A stretch of DNA of 64,000 bases, taken from Watersipora subatra. Taxonomy: Eukaryota; Bryozoa; Gymnolaemata; Cheilostomatida; Watersiporidae. Below, piece after piece: positions 30,598 through 42,300 of the stretch. The first letter of the stretch is position 1. Every line of letters starts with the position of its first letter. The position numbers were made by a program, and so were the translations under genes. A model generated the notes under the pieces. That model saw only the letters and a program-made list of their open reading frames with translations. It was not told the origin of the DNA and made no database searches. The DNA lies in contig NC_088711.1 in assembly GCF_963576615.1 (NCBI RefSeq), forward strand, positions 13,687,869 through 13,751,868, in the 5' to 3' direction.

Positions 30598-33500
30598 CTG
30601 AAAGTTAAGAGTTTTGAATGAAATAAATTATTTTCGCTGTAACAATCAATCTATTAGCAAGCACCTACATAGCAGAAAGATATATTTGGAAATAAAGGGG
30701 GAATAACTCCATAGAATAATTTCTTTACTAGTCTGAGCAACATTCCCACAGTAAACTCTTGGTTAAAAAAGTTAGAGGAAAAAATTGATAAGAAACATTC
30801 ATCAATAGCCTGTGGTTATATGAAGAACAACTTGTTACCCTTTCTTAAACAGCCCCATGGACGATACCGATCAGATAGGCATTTAGGTTTCATTCCAAAG
30901 AGGCATACCAGTATTTGAAATTACTATTAAGTTGTGATGCAACAAGGACAAATATAACTCAACAACCTCATTAGAGCCACATTTAGAATTGGTGCACTAC
31001 GGCTTATTTCAAGTGCACTTCAAACAATGCCAGGGTCAATTGACAATCTTAGGACTTATAACAATTGCCTTCGATAAATGCATTCGTGGATCTTTGTCTT
31101 TGGTATAATTTGCATCAAGAATGAAAGAAATCTTAATCTTGCCAGACTTAATGCTAATAATTGATGAAAAAAATAAAACTAAAAAGATGAAAATAAATGA
31201 ACCTCGCAATAATCTTAAATAGGATGGTTCCCCAGTTATTACCGTAGCATATTTATACAACCAAACTGACAAGTTAAAACTTTTCCATGACGGGGTTTGG
31301 GGTTGAAACTTTTCCATGACTTATAAAGATGAACAAAAAGTACAACATAGTGTCATTTTCAATAGAAAAACAAGAAAACTAAATTAAAAATGAAAAATGA
31401 TTTTAGGTTATTTGAATTTTTTAGAAGAACATGAAGACTAACTCTGAGGCTAAAAGTATTATCTCCGCAGGAGTTAAGTACACTGCTCTACGACTAAAGT
31501 ATGATTAAGGGGTTGCTACAAACAAGATGGCTGCCACAAACTTATAGTAGTACCAGCTGGTCTGACAGTAGAATACTTCTCTGTAAGAGATGATAAGTAT
31601 GATACTCTGTGTGATGTCATCAGCTCACCTATCATGTTGAACTCTCCAATAAGGCAGATATCATAACCTTTAACAGTGTAGCCTTTGCACCTTCCCCTTC
31701 GAAATATCTGTGGAGGTTCATAATCAGACGCGTCTCCAGCATTGCTGTAAAATACAAGTCAATTTTATGCCTATTTGAATCACACGAAAAGGCTTAAGTA
31801 AATATGAGTTGACATCACGCATGTACCTGGCAGGTGCTGATTTTTGTTGCAGCTCAAGAGAGTAGCTAGGATACTGGTGCTTGTGCATGGATGGGTCAAT
31901 CATCACTCGACACTGGCCACTATAAATAGGTGACAGATGCATAGACTATTAGATAAAGAAATATATACAATAGACATAACCAGATGTCTGCCCGCAGGAA
32001 GAAACAAAGCATGCTTCTCCTTCTCTAGGCTACACCGAAGATTGATTAGATTCAGAAGACCCGCAATGGTTAAAATAATTAATTTAGGCTAAATTGAAAT
32101 TTTATTACAACTCGTGTTGACAAGGGTAAGTAATTTAAAAGTTTCTATTTAAACTTGATTGATTTAACAATGCTAGATATTAGAAGGCTGTTCAAGAAGG
32201 AGAATATAGTGTTTGCTAGCTTAAATGGTTCCAGTATAAGTAAATGACGAGTAGCCGCTACCTTTGTAGAAAGTAGATATAGTCAAGAGGCTGACCCTGG
32301 CACACGATTGGTGTGCCGTAGGTAAAAGTGCGCAGGTGGAGGCTCATAGCAAACTGTCGTTTGCTCCTCAGATTCCAGCCATTGAAGTATTCAGAAGTGT
32401 GCACAAACTAGAGACAGAGAGATTGCAGTGAACAGGATGTGATGCCTCCGTAATTATAACAGAGTGTACAACAGTGTACCAGTGATCAGCAAACAGAAGA
32501 GTTATAATAATATGTAAAAATATATTACATAATACAGATATAGTATATTTTATATAATACTGATATAATATATTTTATATAATACTGATATAATATATTT
32601 TTAAGCGAAAGTCATACATTTCACTACCCTACTTCATTAGCATATCATTGAGCAACAAACAAAAGAGCCACAATAATGTACATGAATATATTATATAATA
32701 CCAATATAATATACTTTTAACTAAATTTTAGATGCATTCATTTCACTGCTCTAAGTAAACCCAAATTCCATACCATCTGTTTTGCGATAAACTCTTTCTC
32801 CTGAGACTCACGTATGCAGCGATTATACAGCTGTCTGTTGACCACGAGGAGTTGTGTGACCGCATCGGTTATGATTGTAGCATTCCGTATGCAATTCTTT
32901 TTCAACAATGCCAACTCTCCAAAACTTTTTCCATCACCTAAAATTAATGAGCGGATATGACCATATGTCAAAATTATTATTATGCAAAACCAATACACAC
33001 ACTACTCATTGGTTACAATTATTTGTACACATACTCCAGTATAGTTATCATTTATAAGCTGGCAAGGTCAAAGACCATAAACTATTAAGGTCAGTCAAAG
33101 ATTTAAAATCAATACTGCTCTTGAACTCACAGGGCTTACCTATAGCGGCGACACATTGACCATATCTATTTCTGTCTAGACTTAGAGCCCCAGACACTGC
33201 TGGCAGATGGAACGCCTCAACGGGAGGACATTGTGTGTTTCTTTTACACATCGGTCGTGGTAACAGCTCTGGTAATATCTCTTTATTAGGCACAATATTG
33301 GCAGCAGAGAGTTTTTCAGTGCTGTCAGCATTACCCTAGAGCATGTGAATATGCAAGTTCACACATTCGAGATTATCAGTAATAAAGCAAACAATGTTTG
33401 GGAGTGAGAAAACAGTATTGCCCAGTTGGTGCTGTGATAGAATCACCTATGATAGCTGCTATAGATATGCTCATTTTAATATAAAACTTACAACCGGCCA

Positions 33501-36500
33501 GCAAATCTTCAGTGATTGCAACTGTTTCAATGATTCGCCCAGTAAACATGTTTACCATTTCTTTAGACAACAATTGTATTGGTCACTAGGCATTGGGCAT
33601 TAGGCATTGGGTATTACGTACTGGGCACTAGGCATTGGGCACTAGGCATTAGGCATTAGGTACTGGGCACTAGGCATTGGGCATTAGGTACTGGGCACTA
33701 GGCATTGGGCATTAGGTACTGGGCACTAGACATTGGGCATTAGGTACTGGGCACTGGCACTAGGCATTGGGCACTAGGCATTGGGCACTACACACTGGGC
33801 ACTAGGCATTAGGTACTGGGCACTAGACAGTGGGCACTATGCACTGGGCACTAGGCATTGGGCACTAAACATTAGGCATTGGCTATACAAAGTAATCTTG
33901 GGACAAATGAAAACATACAACAAACACAAAACCCTACATCATGTTTAAAGTTATATCACTCTTTAAAATAGCACACAAACCTGTTTTGGAGATGTACAAG
34001 CATCAAAATATTTCAAGAAATTTTAGTTTCCATATAGAGAGAATAACTCTCAGCTCTCCTCAACCGCTACGTAAGATTATCGTGTAACTTCTTTAAAATG
34101 AGTCTCTTTGGGAAAATAGGTGTTAAAGAAGAGCTTGAACTGTTTTGAAGTGCTCAAAGTTTTTTATCTTTTAGAATTAATCTGGAAGGTGCTTGCTTGT
34201 CAAACACAAAAATATTTAAACAATATTCTAATCAGTATATAATATCAACTATTTGAGCCAAAACAAAAGATGGCAATTATTTAGTTTTATGACAAGGTAA
34301 GACATACACAAACAACTATTAAAAATATCAAAATAATAAATGTATTTACTTTTATAACAATTTGTGTCGCTCAATGACCTACAGCATCGTTTTTTTGTAA
34401 AAATGAGGTAAAGCAAGAAATTTTTTGTCGGAATTGTTTGTTATTAATGTTAAAGTTGAAACGGCAAACATCTCTAAGCTTACAGAACATGTGGCCATTG
34501 TCTCATGATCAGTAGGAAGTCCTAATGGTTGATCGGAGTCGACTGCTCCTTCTATTTCATCATCAACTGTATCATCATCATCCCTATTTGTGATGTAGAC
34601 AGAGACCTTCCCGGTGAGCATAATGAAAAAGCTGTAATGTACAACATTCATGATGGTATTACGTTTCCAAAGAATAAGAACATTCTAGAACCACCGGTGG
34701 GACGCGATATGTAATTTAGAATCTATTCAGCCCAGAAAGATTAAATATTAATTGCAACACCATGTACTTTGAAAAAAGATTTTTAATTACTGTTATAATC
34801 AAATGACATGGTTTGTTAGACGCTGTAGCAAATACAAGTCTAGAGAATATTAATAGTTTAGACTAACTAATCAGAGTGCTAATTAAAGTAGGGGAAATGA
34901 TTGAATATGTCTGTCCCTTAGGGAGACCACCAGGAGTTGTAGCTGAGGGATTTACTAGCAAACAGACAGTTTAAAAGTGAAACTGATTGCCATTACAACT
35001 GCCCATTGATAATCCTTAAAAACATGAATGATGACAATAAACTATCTTTCTGATATCAGCTATAAATGTAATTTACAAACATAGCGGAGTAGGAATATGC
35101 AGGGTAAATCTCAATCCATTGAGACTACCTGAGCCAAGTGGGCTTGCACAAAATTTTGGTAGACTATATCAGGAAGTATACGTAGTTTTCCATTTTTTAT
35201 GTTTGAGGTGATCTGTCTGCCAGGATGTTTCAAGATTAGAATCAACAAAACGTTAAAACGCTCTGACGAAAAACGCGTGTAAAATGATTTCACTAGTTGC
35301 AATAGTTGATATCGGCTATTGCATTTAATTTGCAGAGATACGAGTCTTTATTCGGTCAGTCTCTTTGCAACTATAGACGTCATAATCACACTTTCAGTTA
35401 CTCTTTCATTTTTAAAAGTTCTAAAATGTGTCATTTGTTCAGTAAGTGAAAAGAGCAGACAACTTTAAAACAGACTGAGTCATGCTTCGTAAAACTCTTT
35501 CAGCAAAGTCTACAACTATTCATATCTGACAAGCGTGAATATCTATATTCCACCTACCAGTTCCCTTTATCATTTTGTCTAACAATAATGGAGTCTTTTG
35601 GCCGCTTGATGATCTCGCAGTTTCGTATGATATCTGTGACAGCATCTGTACATAAGGAGAAATCCTAATATTTATAGAGACATGTATAATACATACATAT
35701 ATAAATAAAAATATATAACTAACTAGAGTGTTGGAATAGATTAGGGTTACACTCCGCACTTTTCAGAGTGTAGAGTGCTGTTAGCAGTAGGCCTGACTAC
35801 TTATCTATTATATATATAAATATATACATATAAAGATATATATATATAAATTTATATATACATGTATATATAAATATATATTTATATATACATGTATATA
35901 TAAACATACATGTATATATTTATATATGAATAAATATATATATATATATACTAAGTGAATGCCCGGGTAATAAAAGTCTGCACAAAACTTTATTTTTATT
36001 TAACATACATGTATAACAACAGTTACCATTCTAACTTTCAAACTTCATATCATGAGAGAAGTGCTTTGTGTAGTGGAAATAAATTAAGAGAAAAAATAAA
36101 ACAACTGTAAAGGTTTTCAAACTTTGTCAAACAACTGTAACTTTCAAACTTTGTATCACAAGGAAAATGTTTTGTGCAGGTCAAATAAATTGAGAAACAC
36201 AATAAAACAACTATAAAAGTGTTTTTGAAATGTGAAATAATTAGAATGTAATAGCTAAATTAAGTCTGTTTTGCTACAATTACAATAAAAGATGATTTGG
36301 TAATGGCACAATTATTACGAACTGAGAAAACAAAATAAAAATCCTAAATATTTTGAATTAATAATAACAGCTCGTGCATAGCCGTGTGTGTGTATAAAAA
36401 GGTTACTGTTCTAGCAAAAGCTATCCATCAAAACTTTGAATATGGCAATACTGGTACCTCTCGATACTAGTACAAATGTAAAAATGAGATGTCGAAATGT

Positions 36501-37871
36501 CTTTGTCTGGTACTTTGTCTGACCGAATGAAGGGAGAATGTAGAGGCTATTCCTACTCGAGATAATACAATTGTCAGCGTGAAAAGTATTAGCCTTCACC
36601 GATTCAACAATCGGACTTTACGAAAAACTGGAAATAGAAGCGTAACGGCACATTTGAAATTGAAATGGCACATTTAAAGTTACAAATTAAAAAAATAGGT
36701 AACACTAGCAAAACAATCATTTTTAAACAATTTCAAAAAGTAACCAATGCAAAAGTGCACATTTAGCTTGTGCATACGGTATACAATAAGACTGATAGAT
36801 TGCTAAGGACTGTATAGCTCAGTGGTTAAATGTGTGGTTTGAAATTAATGGTGGCATTATCTGTGAGTTCAAATCCAGTTCACAGAGAGCTTTTAATTTC
36901 AAGATTTAAATAGTTTTAGCTGGACAAACCGAAATACAGACACCCAAACTTTGGGATATATATGCCAAAGTTATATATATCAACACAAGTATTTTCTATT
37001 ATATATTTTATAAGTTTGGCGTGATGTACAAGCAAATAAGGTTGTATGAAGTACTGAGATCTATTTGATGTCAAACTACCGCTAAAAATACAAATTCAGT
37101 AAAGAGCTGTAACATTTATTCTAAATAATGTTAGTTTTCTAAACCTAAACTGACCTGGTTTTAGTAAACGAAAAACTTCAGATTTTTTCCTAAACCATGG
37201 CAGCAGCCTGTTAATCTCCTCATCAGTGCGACAGTTTGGTTCTTTACTAATAGTGCGCTCTACCTCTTCAAGAATGGAGCCCATGCCTAGAAGCACCTGT
37301 TACACCATGTCAAACAAGATGAAACGCCTGCAGGTATAACTGCCTGTCCAGGCATGATTTGGAAAGTGCAAATAATTTAATGTTGGCGTGTACTCCTGTA
37401 ATAAGAATATTGCTATGCCTGATAATTAAGAAGATTATGCGACCACAAAGTATAAACGTTCTTTATACTGAAAACTTCTCTACAGCTGCCAGTAGTATAA
37501 GCACTGTCATACAATGCTTGGTGTTCATACTGAGAATAGAAGAGCTTGCATGCTCAGGTCTTAACTTGCAGGCAAATGTCATCAGATCAGATGTTATTAA
37601 CCGTTGACCAGTATAATCACTGAACATCCTTTGGTTTAACTATCACATATTTATCAGACAAGGTTCAAACATCTCACTCATTTAGAACTACGCACTTTAG
37701 GTAATTGAAAATCTATCACACATTTAAAACATGAATGGTCCATGTCTATACAGAAGAGATGCATGTCCATAACAGAATAAGCTTCTATCTAAGCCTACCT
37801 TCAAGTATTGATAAGAAAATGTTCCATGTAAAATTCCAGCTGTGAGTAAGTCAAAGCTGTGAGCTGGCTAC
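30320..37871 (-). CDS. Cyclic nucleotide-binding domain protein, CNBD2-like (multi-exon model)
   Basis: Minus-strand exons 37799-37871 (left part uncertain), 37155-37296, 35558-35645, 34484-34631, 33140-33335, 32774-32937, 32262-32407, 31827-31919, 31629-31744 and 30320-30597 join in consistent phases; from 37296 to the stop they give 456 residues. There are two cyclic nucleotide-binding folds. In the first, CFFIMLTGKVSVYI is separated by a long acidic/polar insert from GDGKSFGELALLKKNCIRNA, the FGE..R.A phosphate-cassette pattern. The second has FTYGTPIVCQGQPLDYIYFL and ends GEFNMIGDIELSTNLP without a clear phosphate cassette. Two such folds without kinase or channel domains fit CNBD2-type proteins, known mainly from sperm and ciliated tissue; that role is inference. 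Confidence 0.8.
31629..31744 (-). CDS. CNBD-like gene exon
   Basis: Acceptor ATTTTACAG, donor G|GTGAGC. Encodes NAGDASDYEPPQIFRRGRCK then YDICLIGEFNMI; the GEFNMIG stretch replaces the phosphate cassette of fold 2 and lacks the following Arg pattern. Confidence 0.8.
31827..31919 (-). CDS. CNBD-like gene exon
   Basis: Acceptor CCTATTTATAG, donor AG|GTACAT. Encodes GQCRVMIDPSMHKHQYPSYS and LELQQKSAPA; G.CRVM continues fold 2. Confidence 0.8.
31950..32261. other. Intron of the CNBD-like gene
   Basis: No element recognised. Confidence 0.5.
32262..32407 (-). CDS. CNBD-like gene exon: CNB fold 2
   Basis: Acceptor CTGTCTCTAG, donor AG|GTAGCG. Encodes FVHTSEYFNGWNLRSKRQFA then FTYGTPIVCQGQPLDYIYFL. 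Confidence 0.85.
32520..32602. repeat. TA-rich 26-30-bp tandem repeat, 3 copies
   Basis: AATACTGATATAATATATTT is repeated three times; a degenerate copy recurs near 32690. Confidence 0.85.
32774..32937 (-). CDS. CNBD-like gene exon: phosphate-binding cassette
   Basis: Acceptor ATTAATTTTAG, donor ATG|GTATGG. GDGKSFGELALLKKNCIRNA then TIITDAVTQLLVVNRQLYNR; the Glu of FGE and the Arg of the R-A-T step are present, so ligand binding is plausible. Confidence 0.85.
33140..33335 (-). CDS. CNBD-like gene exon: insert and return to CNB fold 1
   Basis: Acceptor CACATGCTCTAG, donor G|GTAAGC. About 50 polar residues (NADSTEKLSAANIVPNKEIL...) lead back into RNRYGQCVAAIG, the strand before the phosphate-binding cassette. 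Confidence 0.75.
33586..33886. repeat. 14-bp/28-bp tandem array in a CNBD-gene intron
   Basis: Built of ACTGGGC, ACTAGGC, ATTGGGC and ATTAGGT heptamers; a 28-bp higher-order unit (TACTGGGCACTAGGCATTGG...) repeats at least three times. Confidence 0.95.
34484..34631 (-). CDS. CNBD-like gene exon: CNB fold 1 and acidic insert
   Basis: Acceptor GTACATTACAG, donor TCT|GTAAGC. Completes CFFIMLTGKVSVYITNR, then runs into DDDDTVDDEIEGAVDSDQPL, an acidic insert within the fold. Confidence 0.8.
34632..35139. other. Intron of the CNBD-like gene
   Basis: No element or frame of note. Confidence 0.5.
35140..35400. mobile_element. Relative of the 11.8-12.4 kb foldback element, single-unit form
   Basis: GATCTGTCTGCCAGGATGTT at 35211 is the reverse of the 26-bp array unit. 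Both flanks (AGATTAGAATCAACAAAACG to the right, a degenerate match to 12460-12510 to the left) are also shared. Only one unit is present. Confidence 0.6.
35558..35645 (-). CDS. CNBD-like gene exon: start of CNB fold 1
   Basis: Acceptor TTATGTACAG, donor TG|GTAGGT. Encodes AVTDIIRNCEIIKRPKDSII and VRQNDKGN, the typical V..I...C......K...V..Q.D.G. start of a cyclic nucleotide-binding domain. Confidence 0.8.
35800..35950. repeat. TA-rich microsatellite
   Basis: (TATATA)n interspersed with ACATGTATATATAAATATAT units. Confidence 0.95.
35951..36960 (+). mobile_element. Dispersed ~1-kb repeat, copy 1 (CCCGGG start, tRNA-like end)
   Basis: It starts GAATGCCCGGGTAATAAAAG, continues through shared blocks (AACTTCATATCATGAG, ACAACTGTAAAGG, CTCGATACTAGTAC, ATTCCTACTCGAGATAATAC) and ends in a tRNA-like segment with A box (TATAGCTCAGTGG) and B box (GAGTTCAAATCCAG) at about 36811-36880. 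Copies 2 and 3 are at 45931 and 47251, in the same orientation. Confidence 0.7.
37155..37296 (-). CDS. CNBD-like gene exon
   Basis: Acceptor GTGTAACAG, donor G|GTCAGT. Encodes GSILEEVERTISKEPNCRTD then EEINRLLPWFRKKSEVFRLL: the RT.EEI..LLPWFRK helix that precedes the first nucleotide-binding fold. Confidence 0.75.
37799..37871 (-). CDS. CNBD-like gene, most 5' exon found
   Basis: PAHSFDLLTAGILHGTFSYQ then YLK ends at AAG|GTAGGC, phase 0, matching the next exon. An in-frame TAG lies just upstream at a possible TGTGTAG acceptor. No start codon was located, so the true 5' end is missing. Confidence 0.4.
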
Positions 37872-39139
37872 ACAGCGCTGCCAAAGCTTGAGTGCTGCCA
37901 GCGGCTCCCGCACTAGACTGTTCTATACAACTGATATGTTGCTACAGATCCCTTGCAGTGGAATGAATAGAACTAATTTTAAGACACAATAAGTATTTCG
38001 TAATAGCCATCGTACCTGGTCATTGCCACTGGTCAGTTAGACAAACCTCTCTCCTTAGCCAATTCACAAATCTATCCGTAACAAAAATACGAGCGGTGAT
38101 GAGAGAAGCAATGTTGAAAGCTGAATTACGGCAGCGAGTTGTAGAGAGCTTCTTGTTTATAAGCAGCCAATGTTGTTGCAGTAACTTTGTTCAAGCAAAA
38201 TAAGAGTATTAATAATCACTCTTTCGATAAGGATTGAGCTTGCGTCTTGAGAAACCCATAATATTGTGATGGCATTGTGTACATAGTGGCCAAGCTATAA
38301 CCTGCTTCATAACTTCATTTCAAAACAAAGATAACACAGCAGCTGCTCGCTGACAGTGAGAGGCGCCAATTCTTATCTGCTGTCAATCGCATAGCGTCTT
38401 TTAAAGCTGAACAGGATCAGTTGGCTGGTTAGCATGTTACATGAATACTCAATGTATACATTGTGTAGACATACTTGTATACCCAATGTATACACGGTAC
38501 TAACTTTAATACAAATATCAACAATGAATGGTTCGCCTTGTGACGGGAAGTTGATTGATCAACCTAACACAGCCAACCAGCAACAGGTTGGAGTGTCTGC
38601 CGTTACTTATTGGCTGTTCGAGTGACCTACAATCTTACCAAAAGGTCTCGATATTTGTGCGCTTGTTCTATAGAAGTCATTCTGTTCAGCAAAAACACAG
38701 TGTGATGGATAACGACAATATAAAATGTGTAAGAGAGAATTTGTAAAGTGATTATAGCTGCCTAGCCTTATTGCGAGCTTACTCGCCTTATTGCTTGATC
38801 GACTAAGGATGGGAATATTTGCTGTTAGCTCGGTTTGTAAAAATTAACTTTCCTATTACCAACAGGAAATTAGATATATACAAGAGCTTGGTGAGCAGGA
38901 TTTAGTCTCAAATTCCACTTGCACGTCTCTAACTATTCATACAACACTAAAGAAGGATACAAGTGTGACAGAGGACACGCTTTACACTATCCTCAATATA
39001 TGGTAATCCTTAGCAGGGGTCAGTGATACCAGCACCTAATGAAACACTTTGTGGTTGTCTTCTCTCCTAATATACAAGCAGCATCAAGCTCTTCTGAGTA
39101 TGAGTGGTTTCTCAATGATTACCATAAATCTGTAGATGC
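37872..39139. other. Between the CNBD-like and AUH genes
   Basis: The missing 5' exon and promoter of the CNBD-like gene should lie here; none was identified with confidence. Confidence 0.45.
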
Positions 39140-39145
39140 TTTATT
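39140..39145 (-). promoter_or_regulatory. Polyadenylation signal of the AUH-type gene
   Basis: TTTATT on the plus strand is AATAAA on the coding strand, about 126 nt after the stop codon. Confidence 0.6.
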
Positions 39146-39270
39146 GTACACAATATATATACTAGAAGTGCATCTAATCAGCCAATATATGAATAAGTTA
39201 CAAAAAGGTTCATGAGAGGTCAAATGTCATAGAAGGGCAATAGCAAACTCTTGACCGAAGCTGCCATGAA

Positions 39271-39348
39271 TTATTCACCAGTGTACTGTGGCTTCCTTTT
39301 CTCTCGGAATGCTGTCAGGCCTTCAATTCTGTCTTTTGTAGGAATTGT
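39271..39348 (-). CDS. AUH: AUH exon 8 and stop
   Basis: Acceptor [29 protein letters not shown] then QYTGE and TAA, the conserved AUH C-terminus. Confidence 0.95.
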   Translation of the reverse strand, partial: TIPTKDRIEGLTAFREKRKPQYTGE

Positions 39349-42300
39349 CTAGCAACAGAAGTGCAAGAGTTTGTGCAGTTTACTATGATGAGCCGCAAAT
39401 GAAGAACTGGCATGCTTTGACAAGACTAAACAAAGAGAGCAATCATGCTTAAATGAAGTTAATATAATTCAATACAAATAGCTGGAGGCAAGGAACGGAA
39501 AGAGAACCTTCCCCTTCCCTCAATCTGAATAGAGAATAGAGCAAATGAGGCAGCTTAAGGTGCAATATCCTGCATAGATCACGCTATTGTTGAACAGAGG
39601 CATCATTTATAAAAATCTATAATGCATATCTAAAACTTTATAGTTCAGATCGGATGATTGCCCAGGCATCCACAGCATTTTTCTTATCTGTTAAACACAC
39701 GAGTCAGCGACCTTTTTTCCCATAAGAGTAGTAAGAAAGGATGCAAATGTATGACCACCGGTACACCTATGACAACGATTAAACTATTTTAAGTTATTTA
39801 CTGTGTAAGCAATCCCCTGAAGATCGAGTATGTCTCCTTAGCTTACTGCAAACAAACATGTTCATGTTTTTAAAAGCATTGTCACACCAGCAATGTCTCT
39901 ATGGTCTTGTCAGAATATGTCTGAGTCTAGTGGCAAGGAAATCTTGATGAGTGGAGACATGCCCAGTTGCAGAGTGCAATTTAAGTTTGGATGTCACTCT
40001 TGTCACCACAAATGGCCTTTTGGGGAGTTGAACCCCCAACCTGTTGTTTGCAGGTCTGATGTTCTAGACCGCTAAGCCATGAACAGCATTAATGTACCTC
40101 TCTTAAGGTACGGCCACACGTAACGATTTTATCGTTGGTTCTGACCGGAATCACGAAATGAACAAAAAACACAAAATTATTCGGCCGAAATTCACAGAAT
40201 TGTCAGACCCGTGCATGCACACCGAAATCGTTGACGAAAAGCTTTTAGATTCTAGCAGTTTTGATATTTATATAGTCCAAGACACAAAACGCGACATGCA
40301 AAAAAATACTAACGCGACATGCAAAAAAATACTAACGCGATTTGGCAGAGTGAAGATGCCAAGTCTTTTTGCATCCTTTTTCGCAAATTTGTTATTATTG
40401 AGAGAGAAACGATTTGCAGCCATTCTGTTCAAACGATAAAGAACCAACAGTGGCGCAATAGAGTCAGTTGTATCGTATTTACTATGGCAAATTGCGTTAG
40501 TGTTTTTCTTGCGTGTCCTGTTAGGTGTTTTGGACTATATAAATTGCGAAAGCTGCTAGAATCGTGCTCGCTAATAATTTGTTTAGCCAATTAAAAGCGT
40601 TTTGTCGCTGATTTCGGAGTGCATGCACACCTCTGACAATTCTGTGTATTTCGGCCGAATAATTCTGTGTTTTTCGTTCACTTCGTGATTTCGGTCGGAA
40701 CCAACGATAAAATCGTTACGTGTGGCCATACCTTAACTGTGGGGCATATATGACACAAACAGCATACCAGCAATCTACACCAATAGTGTAATATAAACAT
40801 ACCATAGCATAGCAGAGCTGCTCAATAGTGAGTGCTGTAGCCAAGCCTACATCATTTCCTGTGTTGATAGCTTGTTTAGCAGCTCGTAGTGCTATTGGAC
40901 CCTGTCAAGTTAAGAATACTGAGTAATGTAAGCGGAATCCACTAATTGCGATAATTCACATCAAAATAATATAACTGGTCTGCCTCATAAAAGCTTCGTT
41001 GCGGAGACTAACACACCACTACAGGAATAGTCATGCTACAGTACGTCAGAGTAGGTAATATTGGAACAGAGTAGGTGGGCAAATTTTTACCATAATAATA
41101 AAAGCTGTGTCCATCTGAAACTGCGGTGAGATGTTGAGGAAAAGATTGCCATGAACAAGATTCGAACTCATGAGTTTTGTCATGAAAGTCTGACAGTCTA
41201 ACAACTACACCAATCTGCCATGATCAGCTGTGTATGATTATACCGATATTTATTATCTGCGCTTCATTGGCACACCTGACCATCTTTAACAGTAGACTTC
41301 CAGGATACAAGCCTCTTCTAAAATCTTCACTATTAGTAGGAGTCGTGTCTGTCCGTATGTCCGACGCCACAATTGGATGTTGGGAAAAACATTACATCAC
41401 ATGAGATTCAAAGTCTGACATTCGTCTTAGCAGCCATGCAAGCTACCGTCTGCACCACTCGACCACCTTACCGCATTTCTGAATAGTTATGCAGATACTT
41501 ATTACGCCGGACGATCTTTCACAGCTCACTAGACTGCCAGGGTATTCGTAGGTATAATACATTTATTGCTAACTTCAATCCATTGAAAACTATAAAAAAT
41601 GAGTCCATGCTGAACAATTACTAGATAGATACACTCTTGTGCATGTTTTGATATCTATTGACTGCTCATATAGACATCAAACAGTCACATAGATGCAGCC
41701 TTCATCAAATTACTAAAAGTGAAATACAATGACCATGAGCTTCAAAATCACAAACAGCTATCAATTTAGTGTTTCTGTAAAGCCAAGCGCAAAGGGATGA
41801 CCAACAGTATATACCTATGACAATGATTGAACTATTTCCAGTTACGATCAAAGTTAGTTACAGAAGTGAGTCATGTCTTTTTCAGTATTCTTTTTACAGA
41901 AATGACTGAAGAACTATAAGAGAAGGTGCGCAATTAACCAAGCGTGTCATACTGTTTTCTGTTCATTAACTCTGACAAGTTGGTCAAGTCAAAACTAATA
42001 CATTCATTAGTGAATTTGCCGTTTATTTTCTTCTTATAAAGCTTTCCTAATTGAATAGAGCCAACAATACTTACGTACATTCAGTGATCTAATGGGTGAA
42101 ACCCTTAGCTAATTGGGGTGGTAAGGCCCAAGTGAAAGATGATTGAAATAAACTTGCAGCTGTTATAAATCTACCTGCGGTACAATTTCCTGGGCTAACA
42201 TGAGTGACCGTCTGTAGGCTGCATCACCTTCCTCATTTTGTGGCACCACATGGTTCACTATACCTAGCCTATGAGCCTCATCACCATCAATCACTCTACC

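Noticed and set aside
40018-40085. Possible tRNA gene on the minus strand
   Set aside because: A and B boxes are present, but the anticodon loop lacks U33 and the acceptor stem does not pair; treated as a SINE fragment.
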